This document shows positions 32,705 through 40,580 of a stretch of DNA of 46,002 bases, in pieces; the first letter of the stretch is position 1, and every line of letters begins with the position of its first letter. This DNA comes from Coriobacteriia bacterium. GTDB taxonomy: Bacteria; Actinomycetota; Coriobacteriia; Anaerosomatales; Kmv31. The translations under genes and the position numbers were made by a program. The notes under the pieces are model-generated. The model searched no databases. It was not told where the DNA came from and worked only from the letters and a program-made list of their open reading frames with translations. The DNA is taken from contig JACUUM010000010.1 in the NCBI GenBank assembly GCA_014859305.1, positions 1 through 46,002 of the forward strand. Reading direction: 5' to 3'.

Positions 32705-34023
32705 GGCGAGGCTCTCCCGCCGCGCTCGCGCCACGCGGCGAGCCGCTCCGGCGGCGTGCCTAGCCGGTACCTCGCCGTGGTGGCGACGTTGAGCGCGGTC
32801 CAACGCCAGGGTCCGTGCTCGCTCCACCCGCGGTCGGAGGTGACGGCGTCGGCGCGCAGCACGCGCACGAGGCCCGCGCGGCGCGCGCGGCGCACGAACT
32901 CGTAGTCCTCCATCAGCGGGTAGGCCGGGAAGCGCCCGAGCGCCCGCCACAGGGCCCTTCGGCAGAAGAGCCCCTGGTCGCCGTAGGGGAAGTGCAGCAG
33001 CGACCCTCGGAGCCGCGTGAACGTCTCGATGACCCGCAGCGCCGGCCGGCGCGCCGCCAGCGAGAAGCGGAACGCCCCCACGAGCAGCCCGGGGTCGGCG
33101 AGCGCGTCGAGCACGAGGCGCGCGAAGCCGCGCGGCGGGAGCGTGTCGGCGTGCAGGAACAGCAGCGCGTCTCCGCCGGCCGCCTCCGCCCCGGCGTTCA
33201 TCTGAGCGCCGCGACCGTGGGCGGCCCTCACCACGCGCGCGCCTCCCGCCTCGGCGATCGCCGGCGTGCCGTCCGTGCTGCCGCCGTCGGCGACCACCAC
33301 CTCGACGTCCTCGGCGAGGAGCCGCTCGAGCAGCGCCGGAAGGACGGTCGCCTCATCCAGCGTCGGCACCACCACCGCGAGCGATCCGGGCGGCTCGTAC
33401 CAGGCCGCGCGCACGGCCTCCCACGAGGCGACGTCCTCGGGCCGGTCGACGTCGGCCCGCGTCTCGAGCACCTCGGCGTCCACGCCGTGGTGCCGCAGCC
33501 CCCCGAGGAGCGTCTCGGCGACGTCGCCCATGCCCCATGCGACGTCCGCGAACGCCGCCGGCAGCACGGCGGCGGCCTCCCGGTCCACGGCGAGCAGGCA
33601 GTAGCCTCCGTCGTGCGCGGGGACGAGCGAGGCACCGCGAGCCGACGCCGCGGCGAGCGCCCGGCGGACGTCCTCGGCGTCGAGGCCGGGGCAATCGGAG
33701 CCCGCCACCGCCGCGACCCGCGACGACCCCAGCGCCTCGCGCAGCGCGCGCAGCTGGCGCTCGCCCAGGTCGCCTCCACCCTGGTCGCGGGCGGGGAGGC
33801 GCAGCCAGCGGCCTGCCGCCGCCGCGGAGCCCCCGGTCACGCGCACCTGGGCGCGGACGCCGTCGGTCGCCCGAAGCAGCCGCAGCTGGCGCGCGGCGTG
33901 CTCGGTCATGGCGGCGTGCAGGGACGCGGCGGCCTCGTCGCCGAGCCGCGCCGCGACGCGCGTCTTGACCGCGCCGGGGACCGGGAGGCGCGTCAGCAGC
34001 GAGACGGAGTGTCGGCGGCGCAT
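32689..34023 (-). CDS. Fused rSAM/selenodomain-associated transferases 1 and 2
   Basis: A 444-residue fusion. Residues 1-205 match the TIGR04282/DUF2064 transferase (nucleotidyltransferase-like fold, with VPGAVKTRVAARLG and GSDCPGLDAED). Residues about 212-440 match TIGR04283, a GT2 glycosyltransferase, with VVPTLDEATVLPALLERL, VVADGGSTDGT, LFLHADTLPP, the YGDQGLFCRR loop and PLMEDYEFVRR. These families were named for co-occurrence with radical SAM/selenodomain proteins, and later linked to arsenosugar clusters. They are usually separate genes. The start follows the CFA synthase stop by 9 bp, and the stop overlaps the phosphorylase gene tail-to-tail. Probably adds a sugar or polyol to a nucleoside-derived sugar phosphate. 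Confidence 0.9.
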   Translation of the reverse strand: MRRRHSVSLLTRLPVPGAVKTRVAARLGDEAAASLHAAMTEHAARQLRLLRATDGVRAQVRVTGGSAAAAGRWLRLPARDQGGGDLGERQLRALREALGSSRVAAVAGSDCPGLDAEDVRRALAAASARGASLVPAHDGGYCLLAVDREAAAVLPAAFADVAWGMGDVAETLLGGLRHHGVDAEVLETRADVDRPEDVASWEAVRAAWYEPPGSLAVVVPTLDEATVLPALLERLLAEDVEVVVADGGSTDGTPAIAEAGGARVVRAAHGRGAQMNAGAEAAGGDALLFLHADTLPPRGFARLVLDALADPGLLVGAFRFSLAARRPALRVIETFTRLRGSLLHFPYGDQGLFCRRALWRALGRFPAYPLMEDYEFVRRARRAGLVRVLRADAVTSDRGWSEHGPWRWTALNVATTARYRLGTPPERLAAWRERGGRASPHSKR

Positions 34024-34032
34024 GCGCCCATG

Positions 34033-35316
34033 CTACGCGTACCAGTCCTCGCGCGTGAGCGGCAGGCCGCTCGGCTCTCCGGTGTGCTTGTGCAGCAGCG
34101 TCTGGTAGACCTGGATCCTGTTGCGGGCGAACGCGACGCCGGCGAACGTCATGTAGAGCCGCCAGACACGGTAGGTGGCCTCGTCGGTGCAGGCCCGGGC
34201 CTCGTCGGCTCGCTCCTCCAGGCGGCGGACCCAGTGCCGCAGGGTCATCGCATAGTGCTCGCGGAGGTCCTCCACGTCGCGCACCTCGAAGCCCGCGTCC
34301 TCGGCCGCCGCGAGCGTGGTGCTGATGGGCAGCAACTCGCCGTCGGGGAAGACGTACTTCTGCGAGAAGCTGGGGCCGTGCTTGCGGCGGTGCTCGAACA
34401 CGCTGCACGAGATGCCGTGGTTGAGGAAGGTGCCGCCTTCGGCGAGAAGCCGTGAGGCCTTCTCGAAGTAGGTCGGCAGCAGCTCGGCGCCGACGTGCTC
34501 GAACATCCCCACGCTCACGAGCTTGTCGAAGGGCCGGGACTCGTCCACGTCGCGGTAGTCGAGCACCCGTGCCCGGCAGCGCTCCGACAGCCCCGCCTCG
34601 GCGATGCGCCGCTGGGCCAGGCGGGCCTGCGGCTCGCTCAGCGTGATGCCCGTGGCGTCCACGCCGTACTCGCGCGCCGCGTGCACGAGCAGCCCGCCCC
34701 AGCCGCAGCCGATGTCGAGCAGCCGCTCGCCGGGCCGGAGCCGCAGCTTGCGGCAGATGAGGTCGAGCTTGCGTTCCTGAGCGGCGTCCAGGTCCTGTTC
34801 GCCGTCCGCGAAGTACGCGCACGAGTAGACCATGTGCCGGTCGAGCCACAGGCGGTAGAAGTCGTTCGAGACGTCGTAGTGGTAGCGGATCGCGTCGGCG
34901 TCGCGCCGCTTTGAGTGACGGCGTCCGTCCAGTTCGGCGGCGCGGGCGCCTTCCCGCCGGCCGTCGCCCGGCATCCTCATCAGGCGGGCGGCGTACCGGG
35001 CGAGGCGCGCGCGGTCCTTGGCTAGCGACTCCAGGTGGTCGCCGAGCCCGGCGACAGCCTCCAGGTCGCCCTCGACGTCGAAGTCGTCGAAGATGAACGC
35101 CTCGCCGAGGCTCACCTCGTTCAGGGGCCAGAACATCCGCTTCAGTGAGGAGGGGTGCTTGAGCACGACGGTGAACCGCGCGTCGTGCCCGTCGTCGGGC
35201 TCCCACGTGGAGCCGTCCCACAGTCGCACGCGGAAGTCCCTCGGGTGAAGGTCGCCGAGGACGTCCTGAAGGAACGCCATCGTCTGCTCGGCCGGTGAGA
35301 CCCTGGTCGCCTGCAT
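34033..35316 (-). CDS. cfa: Cyclopropane-fatty-acyl-phospholipid synthase family methyltransferase
   Basis: A 427-residue SAM-dependent enzyme that adds a methylene to unsaturated acyl chains of membrane phospholipids. The N-terminal domain (about 1-135) carries the family's WPLNEVSLGEAFIFDDFDVEGD segment. Then come YHYDVSNDFYRLWLD, the SAM-binding motif LLDIGCGWGGLL (about 235-246), the SVGMFEHVG active region and SQKYVFPDGEL. A GGAGGTGG site fixes the ATG at 35316; the longer frame upstream adds unrelated residues. It is the last but one gene of a long minus-strand run, 40 bp after a GNAT gene and 9 bp before the transferase fusion. Confidence 0.92.
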   Translation of the reverse strand: MQATRVSPAEQTMAFLQDVLGDLHPRDFRVRLWDGSTWEPDDGHDARFTVVLKHPSSLKRMFWPLNEVSLGEAFIFDDFDVEGDLEAVAGLGDHLESLAKDRARLARYAARLMRMPGDGRREGARAAELDGRRHSKRRDADAIRYHYDVSNDFYRLWLDRHMVYSCAYFADGEQDLDAAQERKLDLICRKLRLRPGERLLDIGCGWGGLLVHAAREYGVDATGITLSEPQARLAQRRIAEAGLSERCRARVLDYRDVDESRPFDKLVSVGMFEHVGAELLPTYFEKASRLLAEGGTFLNHGISCSVFEHRRKHGPSFSQKYVFPDGELLPISTTLAAAEDAGFEVRDVEDLREHYAMTLRHWVRRLEERADEARACTDEATYRVWRLYMTFAGVAFARNRIQVYQTLLHKHTGEPSGLPLTREDWYA

Positions 35317-35356
35317 GCGTCCACCTCCGCTCCGGCCTGGACGGCCGTCATCCCTC

Positions 35357-35953
35357 TCATTCCCGACATGCGCCCGGCCCGTCGCGGGGCCCGACCGGGC
35401 GGCGGGGACCCGCACCGGCCGCGCCACCTCCTGCCGCCTCCCGCAGGTCCTTCCGCAGCCAACGGATGCCCGGGAAGGGCAGGTCGTCCCGGTAGGGTGC
35501 CGTGGCCTCGTAGCCGAGGTCCTCGTACAGCCCTTGGGCCAGCGGCATCATCTCCGTCGAGGTGGTGAGCACCACCGCGGCGTAGCCGCGCTCGCGGGCG
35601 TCGACCTCGGCGCGCTCCATCAGCGCTCTCGCTATCCCGCGCCGGCGGTTCTCGGGCCGCACGTACAGCCGTTTGATCTCGGCGAAGCGCTCCGCGCCGG
35701 CGCCGGGGACGCGGGACCCTTCGGGGACGGGCTGCAGCCCGAGGACCCCTACGGGCAGCCCGCCCGCGTACGCCAGCAGGAGCGAGCCGGCCGGCGGGGC
35801 GTAGGGCCCCGGCAGGTCGGCGAGCTCCTCGGCGAGCCGGCTGGAGGCGAGGTCCCAGTCCAGCGAGGCGGCGTACTCGGCGAAGAGCGCGCGGGCGGCC
35901 TCGATCCCGCCGGCGGTCGCCGCTTCGCGGATTCGGATGGTCTCGTCCGGCAC
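35357..35953 (-). CDS. GNAT-family N-acetyltransferase
   Basis: A 198-residue acetyltransferase. The acetyl-CoA motif is RLYVRPENRRRGIARALMERAE, followed by GYAAVVLTTSTEMMPLAQGLYEDLGYEATAPYRDD, which closely resembles small-molecule GNATs of the YesJ/PhnO sort. The C-terminal about 25 residues (Gly/Ala/Pro/Arg) look disordered and may be translated tail. The likely start is a GTG at 35953 with only a weak ribosome site. It follows the ACT-domain gene by 32 bp in the same run. The acceptor is unknown. Confidence 0.85.
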   Translation of the reverse strand: MPDETIRIREAATAGGIEAARALFAEYAASLDWDLASSRLAEELADLPGPYAPPAGSLLLAYAGGLPVGVLGLQPVPEGSRVPGAGAERFAEIKRLYVRPENRRRGIARALMERAEVDARERGYAAVVLTTSTEMMPLAQGLYEDLGYEATAPYRDDLPFPGIRWLRKDLREAAGGGAAGAGPRRPVGPRDGPGACRE

Positions 35954-35985
35954 GGCCGGTCCGCCTGGAGTCGGGGAGGCGCCGG

Positions 35986-36378
35986 CTATAGCAGCCCGGC
36001 GGCCTTCTCGTCGTCGTCCGTCTTGAGGATGACGGTGGCGGTCTCGGCGCCCGACGTGGTCGTCCCGTAGGCGTAGTCGATGTTGATGCCGGCCTCGGCG
36101 ATCCTGCGCGCCGCCTCCTCGAGCGCTCCCGGGCGGTCGGGCATCGAGACGGCGAGCACGGATCTCTCCCGGACCTCGGCGCCCATCCCGCTCAGGACCT
36201 CGGACGCCCTGGCGTTGTCGTCGGTGACGAGCAGGAACGTGCCCTCCCCGCGCTCGTAGGCCGAGATCGCTCGGATGTCCACGTTCGCGGCGCGAAGGCC
36301 GCCGGCGACGTCGGCGAGCAGCCCCACTCTGGCAGGCATCTTCGCCACGAGCTGTGCGATCACGCGTGCGCTACCCAT
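35986..36378 (-). CDS. Tandem ACT-domain protein
   Basis: A 130-residue protein made of two ACT domains in tandem: one from IAQLVAKMPARVGLLADVAGGLRAANVDIRAI, the second from VLAVSMPDRPGALEEAARRIAEAGINIDYAYG. Free-standing ACT pairs bind amino acids and regulate enzymes or act as small sensors. GAAGGGGGG lies upstream of the ATG. The preceding 51-bp gap holds a TATATCC element on the minus strand, so it may have its own promoter besides read-through from the GH65 gene. Its partner enzyme is not evident in the window. Confidence 0.88.
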   Translation of the reverse strand: MGSARVIAQLVAKMPARVGLLADVAGGLRAANVDIRAISAYERGEGTFLLVTDDNARASEVLSGMGAEVRERSVLAVSMPDRPGALEEAARRIAEAGINIDYAYGTTTSGAETATVILKTDDDEKAAGLL

Positions 36379-36429
36379 AGGTGGCCCCCCTTCGGGTTCC
36401 CAGGTTCCTCCAAGGATATACCCCGCCCG

Positions 36430-38826
36430 TCACGCCTTGGCCGGCACTTCGGCGCTCTTGCCCGGCGCGACCTCGACCACCTCACCGCCGATCCCGACGC
36501 GAACGGCCTCCCCGGTCCCCCCTACGGCGGAGACCGCCACACGGCGGTGGTCGATGTCCAGGTCGAGCCACTGCCCGCGGTACCGGATGCGCGTGCGCAG
36601 CCGGACGAGCTCCTTCGGGAGCACGGGGTCGACCCACAGGACGTCCTCGCGCGGCTCGAGGCCGGTGTAGCCCCGCTGGAGGATGTCCACGCTGCCTGCC
36701 ATCGCGCCGAGGTGGATGCCCTCGGCCGTCGTGCCGCCCTGGACGTCGGCGACGTCGCTCATCATCGCTCGCTGGAAGAAGTCCCACGAGCGCCTGCGGT
36801 CGGTACGCGCCAGCACCCACGCGTGCACGACCCCGCTCAGCGTCGATCCGTGAGACGTGCGCTGCAGGTAGTACTCGACGTTGCGCGGTATGTCCCTCCT
36901 CGGCAGGCTGTAGCCCAGACGCTCGAACAGCTGGCAGAGCTCGTCGGAAGAGAGCAGGTAGAACAGCATGAGCACGTCCGCTTGCTTGGAGACCTTGTAG
37001 CGGTTCGTCGTGTCGTCCTCGGCCTCGAGGATACGGTCGAGGCGATGGATGTCGCCGTACTTCTCCCGGTAGCCCTCCCAGTCGAACTCCTCGAGGTCCT
37101 CGTAGCCCTCGAACTGGCTGATGATGCCGTCCTCGTGGAAGACCACGCGCATCTTGCGGCTCATGTCGTCCCACAGCTCGAGCTCCTCGCGGCGGAGCCT
37201 GAGGCGCTCGATCACCACGCTGCGCTGGGGCTCGGGGAGGCGCTCGAGCATCTGGAGGGCCCTGCACAGCACCCAGGCGACCATCACGTTCGTGTACGCG
37301 TTGTTGTGCAGACCCGGCTGCTCGGCGCCCGGGTAGGCGTCGTGGTACTCGTCGGGTCCCATGACCCCGCAGATCTCGTAGCGGTCGCCCACCTTGTCGT
37401 AGGAGGCGGCGCTTCCCCAGAAGCGCGCGATCTCGACGAGCATCTCCGCGCCGAAGAACGAGAGGAACTCCAGGTCGCCGGTGATCTGGTAGTACTGCCA
37501 GACGTTGTAGGCCACGGCGATGTTGATGTGGCGCTGGAGATGGGTGTGGTCCGGGAGCCATCTGCCCGAGCGGGGGTTGAGGTGGATGCGCTGGTTCTCC
37601 TCGCGTCCGTTGCTGCCGCTCTGCCATGGGAACATCGCACCCTCGAACCCGGCCTCCTCGGCCGCCCAGCGCGCCTCGGGCAGGCGCCGGTAGCGGTAGC
37701 GCAGCAGGGAGCGCGTGAGCTCCGGAAGGCGGTAGTTCAGGAACGGGAAGATGAACAGCTCGTCCCAGAACACATGGCCCCGGTACGCCTCGCCGTGCAG
37801 GCCGCGCGCGGGCACGCCCACGTCCAGGCCGATCGAGTTCTCGGAGACGACCTGCAGCAGGTGGGCGACGTGCACGTTGAGGATCCGCTGGTCCTCCTCG
37901 CGCTCGTGCCCCCGTATCTGGAAGCGGCGCCACAGGTGGTCCCAGGCCAGGGAGTGGCTCCGCAGCAGGCCCTCGAAGCCACCCGCGCGGCGCACGGCCT
38001 CCCGCGCGTCGAGGACCGGTTCCGAGACGGCCAGGTCACGCGACGTGTAGATGGAGGCCACCTTCTGCACGGACACGGAGCGGCGGCTCTCGAGCTCGAG
38101 GTCGAACTCGTGCGCCACGTAGGCCCCCTCGCGCACGAGCCGCCTCTCGACCACGTCCTGCTCGCCGTCGCGCCACACGCGCACGCGCGCCGCCTCGGCC
38201 ACTCGCAGCTGCGACTGGGTCGTGCGCACGGCCAGCCAGACGGTCTCGGCGTCGGCCTCCCCCTCGCCGACGGGCTCGAGGTGCTCGCTCGCCAGCGCCC
38301 GGTACCGCTCCACGCCGGCGTTCGTGACCCTGCCGTCGATCCCGGAACGGACGGTGATCCTTCCCGACCAGTCCTCGGCGAGCAGGACCGTCTCCAGCCC
38401 GGCAAGGTGCGGCTTGCGCATGTGAGCGAACCGCCGCTGCGCGAGGCGGGTCGTCCGACCGGAACCGTCCCTGAACCTCACCCGGCGGGTGAGCAGCCCC
38501 CGGAGCACGTCGAACTCCTGAACGTACTCGAGGATCTCGACCGCGTCCACGTCGAACCACGGCCCGTCCCCGACCCGGAAGGTCAGCGGCAGCCAGTTCG
38601 GGACGTTGGCCATGCTCTCGTTCTCGATCGTCTCGCCTGCGACCTCGCTGGTCAGCCTGTTGTAGAGGCCGGCCACGTACGTCCCCGGGTAGTGGATGCC
38701 GTCGGCGACGGACTCCGGTGCCGCGCCGCGGGTTGCGAAGTAGCCGTTGCCCACGGTGCACAGCGCCTCCCGGTGACCCTCCTCCTCTGGGCGGTAGTCC
38801 CGATAGGACAGCAGCCACTCGCTCAT
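36430..38826 (-). CDS. GH65-family disaccharide phosphorylase (trehalose/kojibiose/maltose type)
   Basis: A 798-residue protein of normal family length. The N-terminal super-beta-sandwich begins with SYRDYRPEEEGHREALCTVGNGYFATRGA. The (alpha/alpha)6 barrel has FWDELFIFPFL, and MGPDEYHDA carries the expected catalytic glutamate near residue 490. The phosphate-site segment RTSHGSTLSGVVHAW follows, and a C-terminal beta domain ends the protein. The enzyme uses phosphate to split an alpha-glucobiose into beta-glucose 1-phosphate and glucose. The upstream gene, overlapping by 4 bases, encodes a beta-phosphoglucomutase-like domain that would use this product. The exact disaccharide cannot be read from sequence. 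Confidence 0.93.
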   Translation of the reverse strand: MSEWLLSYRDYRPEEEGHREALCTVGNGYFATRGAAPESVADGIHYPGTYVAGLYNRLTSEVAGETIENESMANVPNWLPLTFRVGDGPWFDVDAVEILEYVQEFDVLRGLLTRRVRFRDGSGRTTRLAQRRFAHMRKPHLAGLETVLLAEDWSGRITVRSGIDGRVTNAGVERYRALASEHLEPVGEGEADAETVWLAVRTTQSQLRVAEAARVRVWRDGEQDVVERRLVREGAYVAHEFDLELESRRSVSVQKVASIYTSRDLAVSEPVLDAREAVRRAGGFEGLLRSHSLAWDHLWRRFQIRGHEREEDQRILNVHVAHLLQVVSENSIGLDVGVPARGLHGEAYRGHVFWDELFIFPFLNYRLPELTRSLLRYRYRRLPEARWAAEEAGFEGAMFPWQSGSNGREENQRIHLNPRSGRWLPDHTHLQRHINIAVAYNVWQYYQITGDLEFLSFFGAEMLVEIARFWGSAASYDKVGDRYEICGVMGPDEYHDAYPGAEQPGLHNNAYTNVMVAWVLCRALQMLERLPEPQRSVVIERLRLRREELELWDDMSRKMRVVFHEDGIISQFEGYEDLEEFDWEGYREKYGDIHRLDRILEAEDDTTNRYKVSKQADVLMLFYLLSSDELCQLFERLGYSLPRRDIPRNVEYYLQRTSHGSTLSGVVHAWVLARTDRRRSWDFFQRAMMSDVADVQGGTTAEGIHLGAMAGSVDILQRGYTGLEPREDVLWVDPVLPKELVRLRTRIRYRGQWLDLDIDHRRVAVSAVGGTGEAVRVGIGGEVVEVAPGKSAEVPAKA

Positions 38827-40484
38827 CCCGCACCCCTCTCACCCAGCTCGCCCGCCAGGCGGCCGAGGAGCTCGCCGGTCTGCCCGACGTCGTCCAGCGA
38901 GTAGTGCGCGAGCGTCGGCCGGTCCTCCTCGCCCAGCACGGCGACCGCCACGCCACAGGAGCGGACCGCCGCGAAGGCGTCCTCGTCGGTGACATCGTCA
39001 CCCAGCACGAGCGGAACGGCGGCCGGGCCGCCGAGCCCGGGCACCCGGAGCAGCAGCAGCAGCGCCTCGCCCTTGTCCCAGTCGATGTCCGGCCGCAGCT
39101 CGAAGACCTTCTTGCCGCCGGTCATGCGGAGCGTGCCCGAGGAGCTCGCGGCATGCTCGACGGCGCGCCTCGCCGCCGGCACCGCCTCGGGGGGCGCCAG
39201 GCGGTAGTGCACGGCGATGGTGTAGCGCTTGCGCTCCAGCGCGACGCCGGGAAGGCCCGCCAGCCCGCGGCGCAACTCCTCCTCGGCGCGCTCTAGAGCG
39301 GGGAGGAAGCGCTCGAACCCGCGCGCCCGCTCCCCGCCGACGGGCGTGCCGTCGGGCGCGACGATCTCGAAGCCGTGGCTGCCGGCGTAGTAGACGCCCG
39401 GGACCCCGGCCCGCTGCCGCACATCGGCGAGGTCGCGCCCGCTTACGATCGCGACGGGGACGACGCCGGCCAGCCGGGTGACCGCCTCGCGCACGGGGGG
39501 CGGCATCGCCGCTTCGGCGTGGCGGTCCACGATGGGGGCCAGCGTTCCGTCGAAGTCCAGGAAGGCGGCCGGTCGGCCGCGAGCGAGCCGCTCGACGATC
39601 TCCGGCCAGGCGTCGAGCGCCGAGGGAAGCTCGCTCAGCAGGCGTCGCCCGGCGCGCCCCGCCCCGCCCGCGCCCTCCGCGCCCGGTCCGCGCGCGTCCG
39701 CCGCCAGCTCGCCGAGGTCGCCCACCACCCGGTCGGCGCCCGCGCGCCGCAGCTCCTCGGCCCGGCCGAACCGGTCGACGCCGAGCACGAGCGCGAAGCC
39801 GCCGCGGCGGCCGGCCTCCACGCCGGCCTGCGCGTCCTCCACCACCGCGGCTCGCTCCTTCGGCACGCCCACCAGCCGGGCGGCGTGGAGGAAGACGTCG
39901 GGCGCGGGCTTGCCCGCCAGGCCCGCCTCCTCCGCGTCGGCTCCGTCCACGATCGCGTCGAAGAGCCCCGTCACGCCGGCGGCGTCGGCGACCGCCCGGC
40001 CGTTGCGGCTCGCGGTGATCAGCGCCGTGCGTACGCCCGCGTCGCGCAGCTCGCGGATGAGTCGCACCGAGGATGCGTACGACTCGGCTCCCTCCTCGGC
40101 CAGCACTCGCAGGAACCGCTCGTTCTTGGCGTTCGCCAACCCGGCTACGGTCTCGGCTCCGGGCGCGTCTGCCGGGTCGCCCACCGGGAGCGAGATGCCC
40201 CGCGACTCGAGGAAGGCGCGGGCGCCGTCGTAACGGGGCTTGCCGTCCACGTGGCGGGCGTAGTCCTCGTCGGAGAACGGGCGGAACGGCTCGCCGGTGC
40301 GCTCGCTGCGCAGCCGGAGGTACTCGTCGAAGGTGCGCTTCCACGCCGCGGCGTGCACGTGCGCGGTCTCGGTCACCACGCCGTCGAGGTCGAAGACCAC
40401 CGCGTCGATGCCGGGGCCGGGGAAGGCGCCCGCGGCGCAGCTCCGCCGTCCCGGCTCCACGTCCTCCGTCCGCCGCCGCGTCAT
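38823..40484 (-). CDS. Beta-phosphoglucomutase / trehalose-6-phosphate phosphatase fusion
   Basis: A 553-residue two-domain HAD protein. Domain 1 (about 25-265) is a beta-phosphoglucomutase-like HAD with [11 protein letters not shown] (nucleophile D32), TASRNG and [14 protein letters not shown] Gly/Ala-rich linker follows. Domain 2 (about 290-545) is an OtsB-type trehalose phosphatase with [11 protein letters not shown] near residue 308, [29 protein letters not shown] and [11 protein letters not shown]. It would turn beta-glucose 1-phosphate into glucose 6-phosphate, and trehalose 6-phosphate into trehalose. Its stop overlaps the GH65 start and its ATG overlaps the stop of a 30-codon frame upstream, so all three are coupled. 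The same three catalytic modules occur as one protein in mycobacterial OtsB1. Confidence 0.92.
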   Translation of the reverse strand: MTRRRTEDVEPGRRSCAAGAFPGPGIDAVVFDLDGVVTETAHVHAAAWKRTFDEYLRLRSERTGEPFRPFSDEDYARHVDGKPRYDGARAFLESRGISLPVGDPADAPGAETVAGLANAKNERFLRVLAEEGAESYASSVRLIRELRDAGVRTALITASRNGRAVADAAGVTGLFDAIVDGADAEEAGLAGKPAPDVFLHAARLVGVPKERAAVVEDAQAGVEAGRRGGFALVLGVDRFGRAEELRRAGADRVVGDLGELAADARGPGAEGAGGAGRAGRRLLSELPSALDAWPEIVERLARGRPAAFLDFDGTLAPIVDRHAEAAMPPPVREAVTRLAGVVPVAIVSGRDLADVRQRAGVPGVYYAGSHGFEIVAPDGTPVGGERARGFERFLPALERAEEELRRGLAGLPGVALERKRYTIAVHYRLAPPEAVPAARRAVEHAASSSGTLRMTGGKKVFELRPDIDWDKGEALLLLLRVPGLGGPAAVPLVLGDDVTDEDAFAAVRSCGVAVAVLGEEDRPTLAHYSLDDVGQTGELLGRLAGELGERGAG

Positions 40485-40573
40485 CTCGACCGCTCCAGAG
40501 CGAACGCGAGGGCGAGGGCGACGGCGGCGGCCGCCGTGAGGATCGTCAGGATGTCCGCGTACCGGTATCGCAT
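40481..40573 (-). CDS. 30-residue single-helix membrane microprotein
   Basis: The frame from the ATG at 40573 encodes 30 residues: a short basic start (MRYRYAD), a hydrophobic helix of about 19 residues rich in Leu, Ala, Val and Ile, and a basic end (ERSR). GGTGGGAG lies directly upstream. The frame begins 7 bases after the flavoprotein stop and its TGA overlaps the ATG of the phosphatase fusion (ATGA). This packing supports real translation, as either a small membrane protein or a coupling leader. It has no recognised family and is below the length normally called. Confidence 0.6.
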   Translation of the reverse strand: MRYRYADILTILTAAAAVALALAFALERSR

Positions 40574-40580
40574 CTCCCAC

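Noticed and set aside
36547-38904. 785-codon open frame antisense to the GH65 gene
   Set aside because: Val/Leu/Arg-rich shadow pattern; GH65 motifs on the other strand are unmistakable.
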